DNA of 64,000 nt from Sarcocystis neurona. Its lineage: Eukaryota; Apicomplexa; Conoidasida; Eucoccidiorida; Sarcocystidae. The DNA lies in assembly GCA_000727475.1 (NCBI GenBank), contig KL647299.1, positions 2,937,114-3,001,113 on the forward strand. Reading direction: 5' to 3'. Within the stretch, counting starts at the first letter, position 1, and every line of letters begins with the position of its first letter. Of this stretch, positions 23,401 to 32,082 are shown piece after piece. The notes beneath the pieces were generated by a model. That model was not told the origin of the DNA, did not search any database, and saw nothing but the letters and a program-made list of their open reading frames with translations. The translations under genes were made by a program, and so were the position numbers.

Positions 23401-25964
23401 TCGGCGTATATATGTATGTAAGGGTTCGTTTACCGTATGTACATGTCTACGCGTTTGTGTTGACTATAAACATATATATATATACAGAGAGAGAGATAGA
23501 CAGAGAGACAAATAGATAGACTGATATATGGAGGGATATAGATAGATGACTGTAAATATACATATATGTGCATACATCTACATATATATATATATATATA
23601 TATGTGTACGTGTGCGTATCTGTTTGGTGTCTACATAGAGAAATAGCACTCTCCCTCTGCCTTTATATATATATATATGCATGTGTGTGTATGTTTACTG
23701 AGTATTACATTATATCTATACGTGAATGTATGTGTTGACGAATGAAGAGAAAAAGGGAGCTCCAGATAACTCACGTCCTTTTGTGTTCAAGTGAACTGCG
23801 CGAAAGTAGAGAAAATTGTCTGGCGCTCTTCTCAGTGCCCCTGCTGCTGCTGCTGTCCTTGCTGCTGCTGCTCTTGCTGCTGCTGCTGCTGCCGACAGAC
23901 CGGGTTGGTGCTCGGCTGCGAGCTGCTAGAGGGAAGTCTCGCGACTGACGCCTGCGTCCGGCTCATTCGAAAAAGCAGCAGCAGCAAGGACAGCAAGAAC
24001 AACAGCAGCAGCGGAAGCGGGAAAGGGGACGTTTTGATACAGCAGGTGAGTGTATCTGAGCAGCAGTGCGCGCGCGTCTTTTCTTCTTCGCCGCACCAGC
24101 ACCGGCACTTCACACTACAAAAATGATGTATCTCTCCCCTATATCGACTGCTCGCATATATCTCTCTCAACACATGTACGTGCTTGCAGTCACAAGTATT
24201 CGCATATATTTTGAGTCCCCAATAAAAGCGTGTGTTTCTCTATTGAGAGAGGGACATAGAGAAATCGGCATTTCCATAGATGTATATGTATATATGCAAT
24301 CGTATGTATCCTGGGTCACTAGTATTGATACATATTTAAATCTACATATATATATATATATGTGTAGAGAAAGACTAAGCGCAACATCTTGGTTTCTACA
24401 CATATACATATATGGATACATATATGCATATATATCCTTCCCCTCTATCTATCTATCTATCCATATATATATATGTATATGTATATGTCTTTCTCTTCCT
24501 CTCTCTCTCTATATATTGGTAGATGGGTATAAAAGTACGCATGTGAAATGCATTTTATAGGATGGACGTGGAAGTTTGCATGAATATTTCGTGACGTGTG
24601 TGGGATGGGCCGCGCATGCAGCCCCACACCGCCGCAAGAGGAGGAGCAGCACACGCAGCAGCATTCCTGGCGCGATAGCATCCATCTACGTATCTTCGCC
24701 GTCTCGTCTCGCCTCTCGCTGCGGGTGCTGCGCATGCGTCTCTTCGATCCTGCGCATGCGTTTCTGTGATCTGCGCATGCGTCTCTTCGATCCTGTGCAT
24801 GCATCTCTGTGATCTGCGCATGCGTTTCTATGATCTGCGCATGCATCTCTTTCTCGATGTTCTCCTCCTCCTCGTCCTCCTCAGAAAAGACGAATTTCCC
24901 TGCCAACACTTTTCCACCTCGCATGTCTCACTGCACTTCTCTGCCCACTTCTTTGACAGCATGCACCTCCTTCTCTACGTGAAGTTTTCTTCAACACCAC
25001 TGCACGTCTCTCTGCTGATTCATATACATACATATATATATATATATTCAACGCATGCAACTATGTAAATACTTCTACCATATATATACATATATATATA
25101 TGTATATATGGTTCTACCTACATCACACTTAGATACACATCTATATATATATACACACACAACTGCTATATATACATTTACATATACATCTGCGTACGTT
25201 TATACATGCAATATAGCTACACCTATATCTATATACATATAAACCTCTCTCTCCTTCCCTGTATATATATATATATATATATTTGACTGCAGGAACAGCA
25301 GCTTTCTGTTCTAGTTGAATCCTGTGTATGGAGATAAACTCAAAGGGAGGAGAAGAGCAGTTGTAGAGCGTCGGAATTTATGTGCGTTGCAGTCGCATTT
25401 CCGCATACGTCAGGCAGTCGAAAATTTGCTGTTACTTGTTTAATGCGCATTACCTCCTTGGGTGGCCAGTCGACGACCGTCTTTCCCTGGGTCTTAATAC
25501 ATATCAACATTTTCTTGATGTTGATGTATTATCACCTGCAGTACACTGCTGCTGCGCTGCCCTGCGGCTCCTCTGCTGCTGTTGTGTCGGTACTGTTGGA
25601 CGCGACTTTTATCCGCTGACGCTGCTGCCCCGCCGCTCTTGCTGCCGCTGCTGCGCCTGCCATTGCGGCTCCTGCTGCTGGGGCCCTGTTGCACCGACTA
25701 CTCCTCCTGTGACGCTGCTGCTCCCCCTTCTTCTGCTGCGCTTGCTGGTGGCTGCACCTTTGCCGCTGCTGGGATGCTGTGGCTGGTGTGTTGCAGGGCG
25801 AAATTGCATCGCTTCAAGTAGGGCAGCAGAGCCACACCATGCTGCACCGCGTCGGCGTGCAAGCCGGCGTGCTGCTGCGCAGCGTTGCTGCTGCCGCCAC
25901 AGCCTCGTCCCCTGCTGTCGGCGACCTCTTATATGTCTACAAGCAGAAAAAGAAGAAAAAGTAG
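4541..25964 (+). CDS. organellar (bacterial-type) translation initiation factor IF-2, multi-exon gene
   Basis: IF-2 is the GTPase that places initiator tRNA on bacterial-type ribosomes; in a coccidian it would act in the mitochondrion or apicoplast. Nine exons follow IF-2 domain order: 4541-5397, 7162-7419, 9608-10266, 12166-12439, 16534-16626, 19759-20238, 21011-21283, 23899-24045, 25797-25964. All junctions are GT-AG and phases agree throughout (3210 nt, about 1069 residues from 4541). Motifs in order: G1 [11 protein letters not shown], switch I GNITQRL, G3 [14 protein letters not shown] and the GDFAVAG strand of domain II, the [10 protein letters not shown] strand (IF-2 usually KADVQGS), the IYEA helix, and the final GEIASL strand. 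G1, G3 and domain II resemble bacterial IF-2 more than eIF5B. The 5' end and start codon are unresolved; the sequence at 4541 looks like a splice acceptor. About 85% of the span is intron. Confidence 0.85.
5860..6560. repeat. 700-bp TA/CA microsatellite in an IF-2 intron
   Basis: ATATACATATAC and CCCATATACATATATACGCA motifs recur throughout. Frames on both strands are open and give Tyr/Ile/His/Cys/Val runs, a by-product of the repeat. Confidence 0.9.
7162..7419 (+). CDS. IF-2 exon: G3 motif DTPGH and following helix
   Basis: The acceptor is GTTGCGTGCAG. The exon opens with LAMPENF and a Ser-rich insertion, then [20 protein letters not shown] and a strand reading [17 protein letters not shown]. 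This matches the bacterial IF-2 order, where the G3 aspartate contacts magnesium. The donor is at 7420, phase 0 on both sides. Confidence 0.9.
9608..10266 (+). CDS. IF-2 exon: degenerate G4, end of G domain, start of domain II
   Basis: The acceptor is CTTCCTGCAG. The exon begins [15 protein letters not shown], equivalent to the strand ending in NKxD in IF-2, but the motif reads TKRG, so both the Asn and the Asp are missing. After a Ser/Pro insertion come [20 protein letters not shown] and a G5-like LLDAK, an acidic insertion, then [18 protein letters not shown] and [18 protein letters not shown], which open domain II. The exon ends inside a Lys codon (phase 2) with GT at 10267. The next exon supplies the third base. 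Confidence 0.88.
10268..10378 (+). repeat. tandem duplication with C-rich (G-quadruplex-prone) cores
   Basis: Two copies of about 52-54 bp each start with a C8-C9 run followed by ACCCCACCCCACAC, then ACATGCAGCCGAAGAAG and a CTTC-rich end. The minus strand therefore carries several G-runs of four or more. The block sits directly behind the donor at 10267. Confidence 0.75.
11750..12165 (+). repeat. CTG-rich tract ending at an IF-2 splice acceptor
   Basis: About 400 bases of CTG, CTT and CTC triplets run up to a T8 stretch and the acceptor TTGTTTCTTGTCAAG at 12165. Several frames are open because the triplets lack stops, but phase continuity and IF-2 homology begin only at 12166. Confidence 0.7.
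12166..12439 (+). CDS. IF-2 exon: domain II beta-barrel
   Basis: The first base completes the Lys codon begun at 10265. The exon then reads [21 protein letters not shown], matching the IF-2 pattern of VGD.VVAG..YGRVR.M. A Ser-rich loop follows, then [16 protein letters not shown] and [18 protein letters not shown], the strands before the linker helix. The donor GTAAGT at 12440 is a consensus match and the exon ends in phase 0. The frame stays open past the donor through a CAG tract, so gene predictors may overextend this exon. Confidence 0.88.
12490..12860 (+). repeat. CAG-rich tract just downstream of an IF-2 donor
   Basis: The tract is mostly CAG, GCAGCA and AGCAAC triplets, including an 18-base unit (AACTGCAGCAGCAGCAGC) repeated near 12500-12540. 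It is open in all sense frames and could be read as poly-Ala, poly-Gln or poly-Ser. No IF-2 similarity is visible, and the next IF-2 exon joins the 12439 donor in phase, so intron is the better reading. Confidence 0.6.
14552..14950. other. assembly gap (399 N)
   Basis: This is a run of N inside the fourth IF-2 intron listed here. The 85 bases before it (14467-14551) and after it (14951-15035) are nearly identical, both starting TACGTGTACATATATA and both containing CAGTATATCCAAATATATC. The gap may therefore be a collapsed or falsely split tandem repeat. Confidence 0.95.
15105..15430 (+). repeat. tandem repeat of about 125-132 bp, three copies
   Basis: GGTCCAAATTTAGAG recurs near 15107, 15230 and 15364. 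Each copy is followed by a TA run and then AGAATCTGCCT or AGAACCTCCCT. The flank at 15035-15100 carries related CTATCTCTCTCT sequence. All copies lie in the IF-2 intron next to the gap. Confidence 0.75.
16534..16626 (+). CDS. IF-2 exon: Arg-rich linker helix
   Basis: The acceptor is CTTTTTGCTGCTCAG. The exon encodes [20 protein letters not shown] followed by [11 protein letters not shown]. This fits the basic helix that joins domain II to domain III in IF-2, with suitable spacing to the next exon. The donor AAG/GTGCTG is at 16627. Phase is 0 on both sides, so this short exon could in principle be skipped without breaking the frame. Similarity is only to a generic basic helix, hence lower confidence. 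Confidence 0.65.
17225..17765. repeat. imperfect inverted repeat inside an IF-2 intron
   Basis: Forward elements near 17256-17285 (GTATAAACTGCAACGTAGAAG) and near 17430-17455 (GTATAAATTGCAAATGAAA) are matched in reverse near 17573-17602 (GTAGAGTTCTACCATGCTG) and 17711-17742 (GTAGAGTTCTATTTTGCTG). TA/CA microsatellite separates them. I see no transposase or target-site duplication. Confidence 0.55.
19759..20238 (+). CDS. IF-2 exon: domain III start ([10 protein letters not shown] strand)
   Basis: The acceptor is TGTGAAATCTCAG. The exon reads [20 protein letters not shown], equivalent to the IF-2 strand NLIIKADVQGSVEAL. An Ala/Ser-rich insertion of about 70 residues follows, then [18 protein letters not shown] (IF-2: VKVNVIHSGVGAITESDV), a second insertion, and [15 protein letters not shown] (IF-2: AIIIGFNV). 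The donor GTAAGA at 20239 leaves phase 0. The frame stays open across the whole following intron, but the next exon is in a different frame, so splicing is required. Confidence 0.88.
20239..21010 (+). repeat. IF-2 intron built of a CAG half and a CTG half
   Basis: From about 20270 to 20600 the intron is rich in CAGCAG and AGCAGC. From about 20620 to 21005 it is rich in CTGCTG and GCTGCT, ending TTTCTGCTCCTACAG. The two halves are roughly complementary, so the intron RNA could fold into one long hairpin that brings donor and acceptor together. Its length, 772, is not a multiple of three. Confidence 0.65.
21011..21283 (+). CDS. IF-2 exon: domain III/IV junction
   Basis: The exon begins [20 protein letters not shown], matching the IF-2 stretch after FNVRPD that ends in IIYEAI.DV. 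A low-complexity Ala/Ser/Pro loop follows, then [15 protein letters not shown] (IF-2: GRAEVRQVFKVSK). The donor GTACGT is at 21284. Phase is 0 at both ends. Confidence 0.85.
21590..22160 (+). repeat. degenerate tandem repeat with a CACGTACATCAA motif
   Basis: Two long copies about 285 bp apart (from about 21705 and 21989) share, in order, CACGTACATCAAAAA, a TCTCTCTCC run, GAACGTACACCAA or CAACGTACACCAA, a TACGCACGCCTGCAT-like segment and AGGGAAGCACGTA. Extra single motifs occur at about 21640 and 21890. It lies in the intron before the exon at 23899. Confidence 0.65.
22990..23400 (+). repeat. CTAT/CTAC microsatellite
   Basis: About 400 bases of CTATCTAT, CTACCTAT and TATATATC follow in the same intron. 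The long open frames here give Tyr/Leu/Ser/Ile repeats only and are not genes. Confidence 0.85.
23899..24045 (+). CDS. IF-2 exon: domain IV (C2) first half
   Basis: A CTG tract leads to the acceptor CTGCTGCTGCCGACAG. The exon reads [18 protein letters not shown] then CVRLIRK, matching IF-2 GTIAGCYVTDGKI.RDAKVRLIR. A Ser-rich insertion follows, then GDVLIQQ. The donor CAG/GTGAGT at 24046 is a perfect consensus. Phase is 0 at both ends. Confidence 0.9.
24729..24845. repeat. phased array of TGCGCATGCG palindromes
   Basis: Six copies of TGCGCATGCG or a one- or two-base variant start at 24729, 24751, 24772, 24794, 24815 and 24836, so the spacing is 21-22 bases. The linkers alternate TCTCTTCGATCC and TTTCTGTGATC. 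It lies in the last IF-2 intron. A related CGCGCATGCAG occurs just upstream near 24610. Confidence 0.9.
25797..25964 (+). CDS. IF-2 terminal exon
   Basis: The acceptor is GGCTGGTGTGTTGCAG after a 250-base CTG/GCT-rich stretch. The exon starts [16 protein letters not shown] and reads through [11 protein letters not shown] and [17 protein letters not shown] to TAG at 25962-25964. This corresponds to the IF-2 end EGEIASLKRFKDDV...G.ECGI...VGDVIEAYE. The usual ECGI is replaced by AGVL. The short Lys tail is typical of a true C-terminus. Confidence 0.88.
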   Translation, partial: GEIASLQVGQQSHTMLHRVGVQAGVLLRSVAAAATASSPAVGDLLYVYKQKKKKK

Positions 25965-27428
25965 CTGCTGCTGCAGCAAGACTACACACGTACGCACACC
26001 GGCTCACACACGTGCGCGACTCCAACAGGGAGGAGCACCCACTTACATATACACCTCTACACATGTATATCCATGTGATAGGTATATATGTAGGTGTATA
26101 TGTAGGCAGGCGCGTCTTGATTCAAGTGAGCACCACACGAAAAGTCTGGCAGACGGTTGAGACGACGACATATATGGAATATGCGTAGAGGAATACGTGC
26201 ACTTACATACATCTGTACATACACTCATGTGTGTGCACCACATACGAGGAAGCAAAAGGAGATAGTGCAGCCGGCAGCTGCAGTAACAACGGTGCCCCGT
26301 AGTAACAACAGGAAGAACGGGCGTGCTGCCGCTGCAGCAGGAACTTCGGGGGGCGTGCTGTGACGGCAGCAGCAGCCGAAATCCATGAGGAACTTTTTTT
26401 GTTTGTCGAGGAAGCAGATATCTGCAAGCACACCGGAAGTCCCGCGTCACACAGCGTCTTCCAACTGCGACGCGCAGCAAAAAACGCGAAAAACTGTCTG
26501 AAACGAGAAACGGAAAAAGAAGGAGCCAAGAGGTTTCTTCTTCTCTTCCTTTTCTTCTTCCCTTGACCCATGTTGCCGCTGCTCAAGACGGATACGCTTA
26601 CTGACCAAACGCACCCCCCGACACGTATACAAGAGCGACCTGCACGCGTTTCCCAACTTACGCATATATGTATGTGCGCACACGCACACCCTCGTCAATG
26701 CATATCCCTGGATCCACATATATATTTGTATAGGGGTTTGTTTCTTACTGTCCTACTGCATACACATCTCTCTTTACAAGCCATATATACACATGTGCCT
26801 TGCCGGCACCTACACCGAGAGAGAGAGCATGTGAGGAGCAGGCACGTGCAGCAAAGGAGTGAACACGGCGAAACTTTTCACCGGTGCAGCCAAGCTCGTG
26901 GCAGCAGCACTCCGCTACATAAAATAGGCTGCATGCAGTTGACCCACGTGAGCACCCTCCACACCGTTGTGTGCTGCTGGCGTTACGACAATCCCCGGAC
27001 ACTGCATTTCTCAGCGAGAACCACACGCTTGCATGCAAACTCGCGCGCGCGCCCGCGCCCGCGCAGACACAGACACTTTCTGTTTCTTAGGCCCCAGTGG
27101 GCGTGCGCCACGGAAAGCTTCTTCATCTTCGCAGGGAAAAACCGTGGCATGCATCCTCCCCTTGGACAGTCACGCAGGCGCAAGGCAATCTGCAAACTCG
27201 GAGGCATATGCTGCATTATCTGCATCCGCGTCACTGAGTTGCGCAGACACTGGTACGCTTGCGTTCACCTGCACGTCTTCTGTATGTCTCTATACTGCTC
27301 CACACACATTCGTGTGTATTCGTGTAGTAACTGCGTAGATATAATAGATACGCGTATGACGATACGTGCGAATGTATCCACATATGCATGCGTCCCTCTT
27401 GCAAAGGAGTCTCCCGTAGAAAACTTCG

Positions 27429-27484
27429 GGGCGGACACCCGCCCTACCTCTACGGCGCGTAAGTAGTGGGGGAGCCGCCTCCCC
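27429..27484. other. two adjacent GC-rich hairpins
   Basis: GGGCGG (27429-27434) pairs with CCGCCC (27439-27444) across a four-base loop. GGGGAG (27469-27474) pairs with CTCCCC (27479-27484) across another four-base loop. Twenty-four bases separate them. No tRNA boxes or known RNA signature are visible; a structured RNA is possible but unproven. Confidence 0.5.
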
Positions 27485-28119
27485 TAATCGGACTAAATAA
27501 ACGCGTGCGCGTTCCTTATCCCCACGCCGATATATTTGAATCCGCGTGCAGATACGTGTGTGTCCACGCACTGCGCTTCATGGGCTGAAGAAGCACTTCC
27601 CCGTCAACGTCTGCAGGCGGCTGCGTTGGGGTTAGCAGAACTCCCAATGGAAAAACGAAGGACAGCCTACGGGCCGGGCACGCATGCGCGACTTTCTCCT
27701 GGAGGGGGCACGGCTCACACTCATGCCTCTCGAACCCTCCCTCTTTACGTAAAGCTCGCATGCAGGTGGCGGCCACCGAGCTGTTAGTTACACGCCTACG
27801 CTGTTGCTAGGTAATAAGACACGCGCGGCGTACTAGGGAAGGCCAGAGAAAAACGTGTCTGTGTGCCTTCGCTCCTGCTTGTAGCGAAGACGCGTAGAAG
27901 CCGACTTCCCATACTTCAGCCACAGATCTGCTGGTAGCAACGGCAAGGACATCGGCATCTGTCAGCACATCTGTTTCAAACAGGAAGAGAGGGAGAAGGG
28001 GGAAAGGAGAGGCACCTGCGTTATATGTACATATATATAGATATATAGGTATATACAAATGGATATATATTTGTGCAAGAAGACAGAGTCACACACATCC
28101 AAATATACGTATGTATTTA

Positions 28120-28490
28120 GAGATAAGCATGTACATAGCTGAGTCACATCTGCACACGTGTATAGTTAGAGGTAGAGCTACACACGTGTATCCACAAGGG
28201 AAGAGTCGAGTACGTATGAGTACACGAATCTCTCTTATGTTCATGAGATAAACATGTATATAGCTGAGTCACATCTATACAAGCATACGTTTAGAGGTAG
28301 AGCTACACACGTTTATCTACAAGGGAACAGCCGTGTACGTATGAGTGCACGAATCTCTCCTGTCTCGTGTTCGTGAGATAAGCATGTGCATAGCTGAGTC
28401 ACATCTACGTAAGTATATATTTAGAGGTACAGCTACACACGTGTATCCACAAGGAAAGAGCTGTGTACGTATGAGTACAGACAGTTCTCT
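28120..28490 (+). repeat. tandem repeat of 125-130 bp, three copies
   Basis: Copies start at 28120, 28245 and 28375 with GAGATAA. Each contains TAGCTGAGTCACATCT, TTTAGAGGTA or TTAGAGGTA, AGCTACACACGT, CCACAAGG or CTACAAGG, and GTACGTATGAGT. The last copy decays before 28500. Not microsatellite-like, and non-coding as far as I can see. Confidence 0.85.
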
Positions 28491-28944
28491 CTCAGCTGCG
28501 CAAGTGAGTTGAAACAGCGTATTCCCCCGCTGTCGAAGAGATTTGCACGCGCGCACGGTGGAGCAGAACAGCGAACGAGCTGCCGCGCGGAAACGTTTGT
28601 ACGTCTTTGCCAAAAGACGGGGAAAAACGCCCTCTACGCGCTTGTATTTCTTTTCTGTCCAAATGCGTGCCGTGCTTCTCTGCCGTACATTACATCTGCG
28701 AGATCAGCGGCAGCTACACACACATACGCACACAATTATATCTGCATAGTTGTTTAACTGAAGCGTAATACAGGTACATATATACGTATGCATGTAGGTG
28801 TGTATAAGAATATGCGTATATGCCAGAAAAGAGACCCACAATGAGAGATAGAAATAGAGCAAAAGGTGTAGTCACACGTGTCTGCAAACAGAGTGAGAGC
28901 TTCATACATAGGTACATACACACACATAAAAGCAGAGCAATATA

Positions 28945-28993
28945 CTCTGGCCTTATAATATATATACATATTTGTATAATGATAAGGCCAGAG
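28945..28993. repeat. perfect 12-bp inverted repeat (hairpin)
   Basis: CTCTGGCCTTAT at 28945-28956 is the exact reverse complement of ATAAGGCCAGAG at 28982-28993, with an AT-rich 25-base loop. No gene adjoins it. Confidence 0.8.
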
Positions 28994-31900
28994 GCACCCA
29001 CGTACGTAGGTGTGTATCTATATATACAAAGCCATTTATTAAGTTGTGAATCTATATACATATGTATATATGTATCTACAAAAGCTGGAGGTGCGTACGC
29101 AAATATATATATATATATATATAGCTACAAAGATAGAGGTGCGTACACAGGTATATATATGTATATATATATATATATATGCACCTAAGAGGCAGGGCAG
29201 CATAGTTGTGTGCACGTGTGCAGAGATGGAGGGGGAAATCTGTTGATATCTCGTGATAAAGGTATGCTCACAGCACATTTCGTAGACGTGTATAACTTGC
29301 GTGTGTACGTGCCGCTTGATATTGCGCTTGAGTGGAAGACAAGAGAGAGTGACGTATATCTTCGCACTTTTGCACACCTCCCCAGGAGCATGTTGCTGCT
29401 GAATATTTCTTGGCGCCTGCGTGTTAAACCGTCGGCAACGTGGAAGGCGGATTCACTTACAGGCACTCGCCAATAATAACTTGGAAAGGATGACACATAT
29501 AGTTTCATCTACATCTTTACACATTTATATATGTATTTCTCTCTCTCTCTACGTACATATATATATATATATATAAATACATATCCAACTGTATACTTGC
29601 TTAAATATATATATATATGTATATATCCACCTGCGTGTTTACGTACCTGTATTTGTACATCTCTCTCTGTATATATGTATATATATGTATGCATCTGCAT
29701 ATTTGCATACCAATATATATATATATACATATATATATATATTTGTACAATTATATCTTTAATTATCTATATGCCTACATATCTGTATGCCCTTATATTT
29801 ACCTATCTACCTATATGTAAATATTTATGTATATGTACACATATACACATCTCTACATATCTCTACCTATCTACCTATACATATATACATATTTGTCTAT
29901 CTGTGCGTATCTTTCTTACGTAGGCACGTATATCAATTTACTCTGTATCTATATCTGTATATGGAATCCTTCATCAGTTGCTCGTAGTTGCCTTCTCTAT
30001 CGAGAGACAGAAAAAGTCTTTTCATCCAGTATCACCGAGTAGTGTGTTCTCGCAAACCATCCATTAGACTCGTAAGGCTCAAGTCGCTCAGCCAGCTAGC
30101 ACACACATATATTCATACATCAATATTTCTCTCTCTCTCTGTATAGATATATGTATATATATATGTATGTCGAAATGTATTAAAGTGTAGCTGCCCACGG
30201 CCACGTAGGAGCACGGCGCTGCAGGCGAGGCTTCGGCGTAGCTCTGTCTGCTATACCTATTTCTGTCTCTGTCTCTCTCTCTCTATATATATATATACAT
30301 ATGTATTTGGGTAGGTAGATAGATAGTTATACATACATACACGCTGTACAGTGACGTCTTTATCTGTGTGTACCTCTAAATGCTCATGTGTCCCCCTGTG
30401 TCTGCCTACGCAGCCACCTGTAGCGTCTCACCGTGGAAGTGTCTACCCGCGGTCTCTTTACCCGTTATTTCTCCAGAAAAACTTTCCACAGAACACGCAC
30501 ACATCCCTATACACTTACATATATATACATATGTGTGTATGTCAGTATGGTTGTGCACTGTTCTCAGAGAGTGGCAAGCTGTGCTAGACTGCCCGTGCAC
30601 CGCACTACCGTTCTCACCAGCTACGTTTGTCTTAGCCGAATGAATACAACAAGTTCACCAGTACACGTGTTTATATCCCTGTATTTACGTATGGTCCACT
30701 TATGTATCTGAGCTGCTGCTTGCTGCTTGCCAGCGTAGAGCCGGTATCCCTACGTGTGTCTATATTCGTCACGGACACAGGCACCTGCAAACTGACTAAG
30801 CATACATACGTACATAAATATATGTATAAATATATTCGTATGCGTGTGTGAGTTGCTGCTTGCTGCATAACGGCGCCTGTATCACACGCTGCATTCAGCC
30901 AGAGACGTACACATACGTCTTGCATATACACGTGTTTCGGCTCCTTTTGATTCCATAAATATGTACAAAGGCGCACGTGTGTACCAACACGTAAATGTGT
31001 AAATGTTTAACACACTCCATGTCGAACTTGTAAGGAAAACCGGGATATATACATTAATATAAGTATATATTTCCATACGTAGGAACGGTGGTGCTATGTA
31101 TAGGTGTCTCTCCGTCTACGTCTATGCGACAAAGTAAATGCGTGTGTATCATCAGCCGCCCTATAGAGATGTACTCCTCATGGCTCTTGCAGTTTTTTCC
31201 ATATACAGACATCGACGTCTGTTCGATTCTTTTTCTGAAATTCCCTATCGGAAACACACGTGTACACACGTGTGTATGTGAGTGTCTACTTATATAATGT
31301 GACTTGTACACATATGTATATACATCTGGGTTTTTGTCTACTTATGTGTATCCGTGTATCCCTACATATCTCTGTGGATGTCCGTACATCTATGTGTGTG
31401 TGTGTGTGCGTGTGCGTGTGTGTCTCCGTATCTCATACATATATGTTTTTATATGTTCCTAGAAATGTGCATATAATATGTATGTCTACACGTGTCCACA
31501 CGTGTCTGTGTATCAACGTATGTCCACATGTCCCCCTACGTAAATGTCTATCCTTCTATGTGTGTCTCCGGTTGTCTATATATGGATGTACGTATAATCT
31601 GTACACAAGGAGAGACGCATACACATAAAACTAACGTACTTTTAGTAGCGCAAGGGCTCTCTCAGTCTGCTTGCACAGGTCTGTCATGGAGACGTGGGAT
31701 CCCCGCAGTTGCAAGGAACTTGTGCCCAGCACCCACACACATTTACAAAAGATATGTTCTCTGCATATACAGAGACTCTTATACGCAAGGGCATTGGCAC
31801 ACTCACACACACCCGCCCCCACGCGGCTTTTCATTTTTTCTGTTGTAAGCGAGAGAGTCGGTAGACTGCTACGTGGAAATGATTAGAGAGGGGCAGAGAC

Positions 31901-32001
31901 AGAAACAAGAAGGCAGAGAAAAAGAGTGAGACAGAGAGAAAGTGGAGAAAAAAGAGATGATTCACAGACCTACACAGATACGCTGCTAACGAACACGTTA
32001 A

Positions 32002-32082
32002 GGTGGATCAATACACTATATATATATATATACACCTTGGAGGGGAGGTGGATCAATACACTATATATATATATATACACAT
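32002..32082 (+). repeat. short tandem duplication
   Basis: GGTGGATCAATACACTATAT plus a TA run and ACAC occurs at about 32002 and again at about 32047. Both copies are followed by a purine-rich GGAGGGG or GAGGGGG segment. Confidence 0.75.

Noticed and set aside
24729..24845. CRISPR-like array
   Set aside because: Repeats are 10 bp palindromes with similar, not unique, 11-12 bp linkers, in a eukaryotic intron.
24457..24924. Minus-strand frame with repeated MHAQ and DRRDAC peptides
   Set aside because: It is the antisense of the 21-22 bp palindrome array in an IF-2 intron; no domain and no splice context.
26570..27466. 298-codon + strand frame in the spacer
   Set aside because: Composition is His/Arg/Cys-rich and random-looking, with no domain, no splice partners and no repeat-free conserved block.
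27429..27790. tRNA or other known RNA gene
   Set aside because: No A-box or B-box pair, anticodon arm or CCA-type end could be found; only short hairpins remain.
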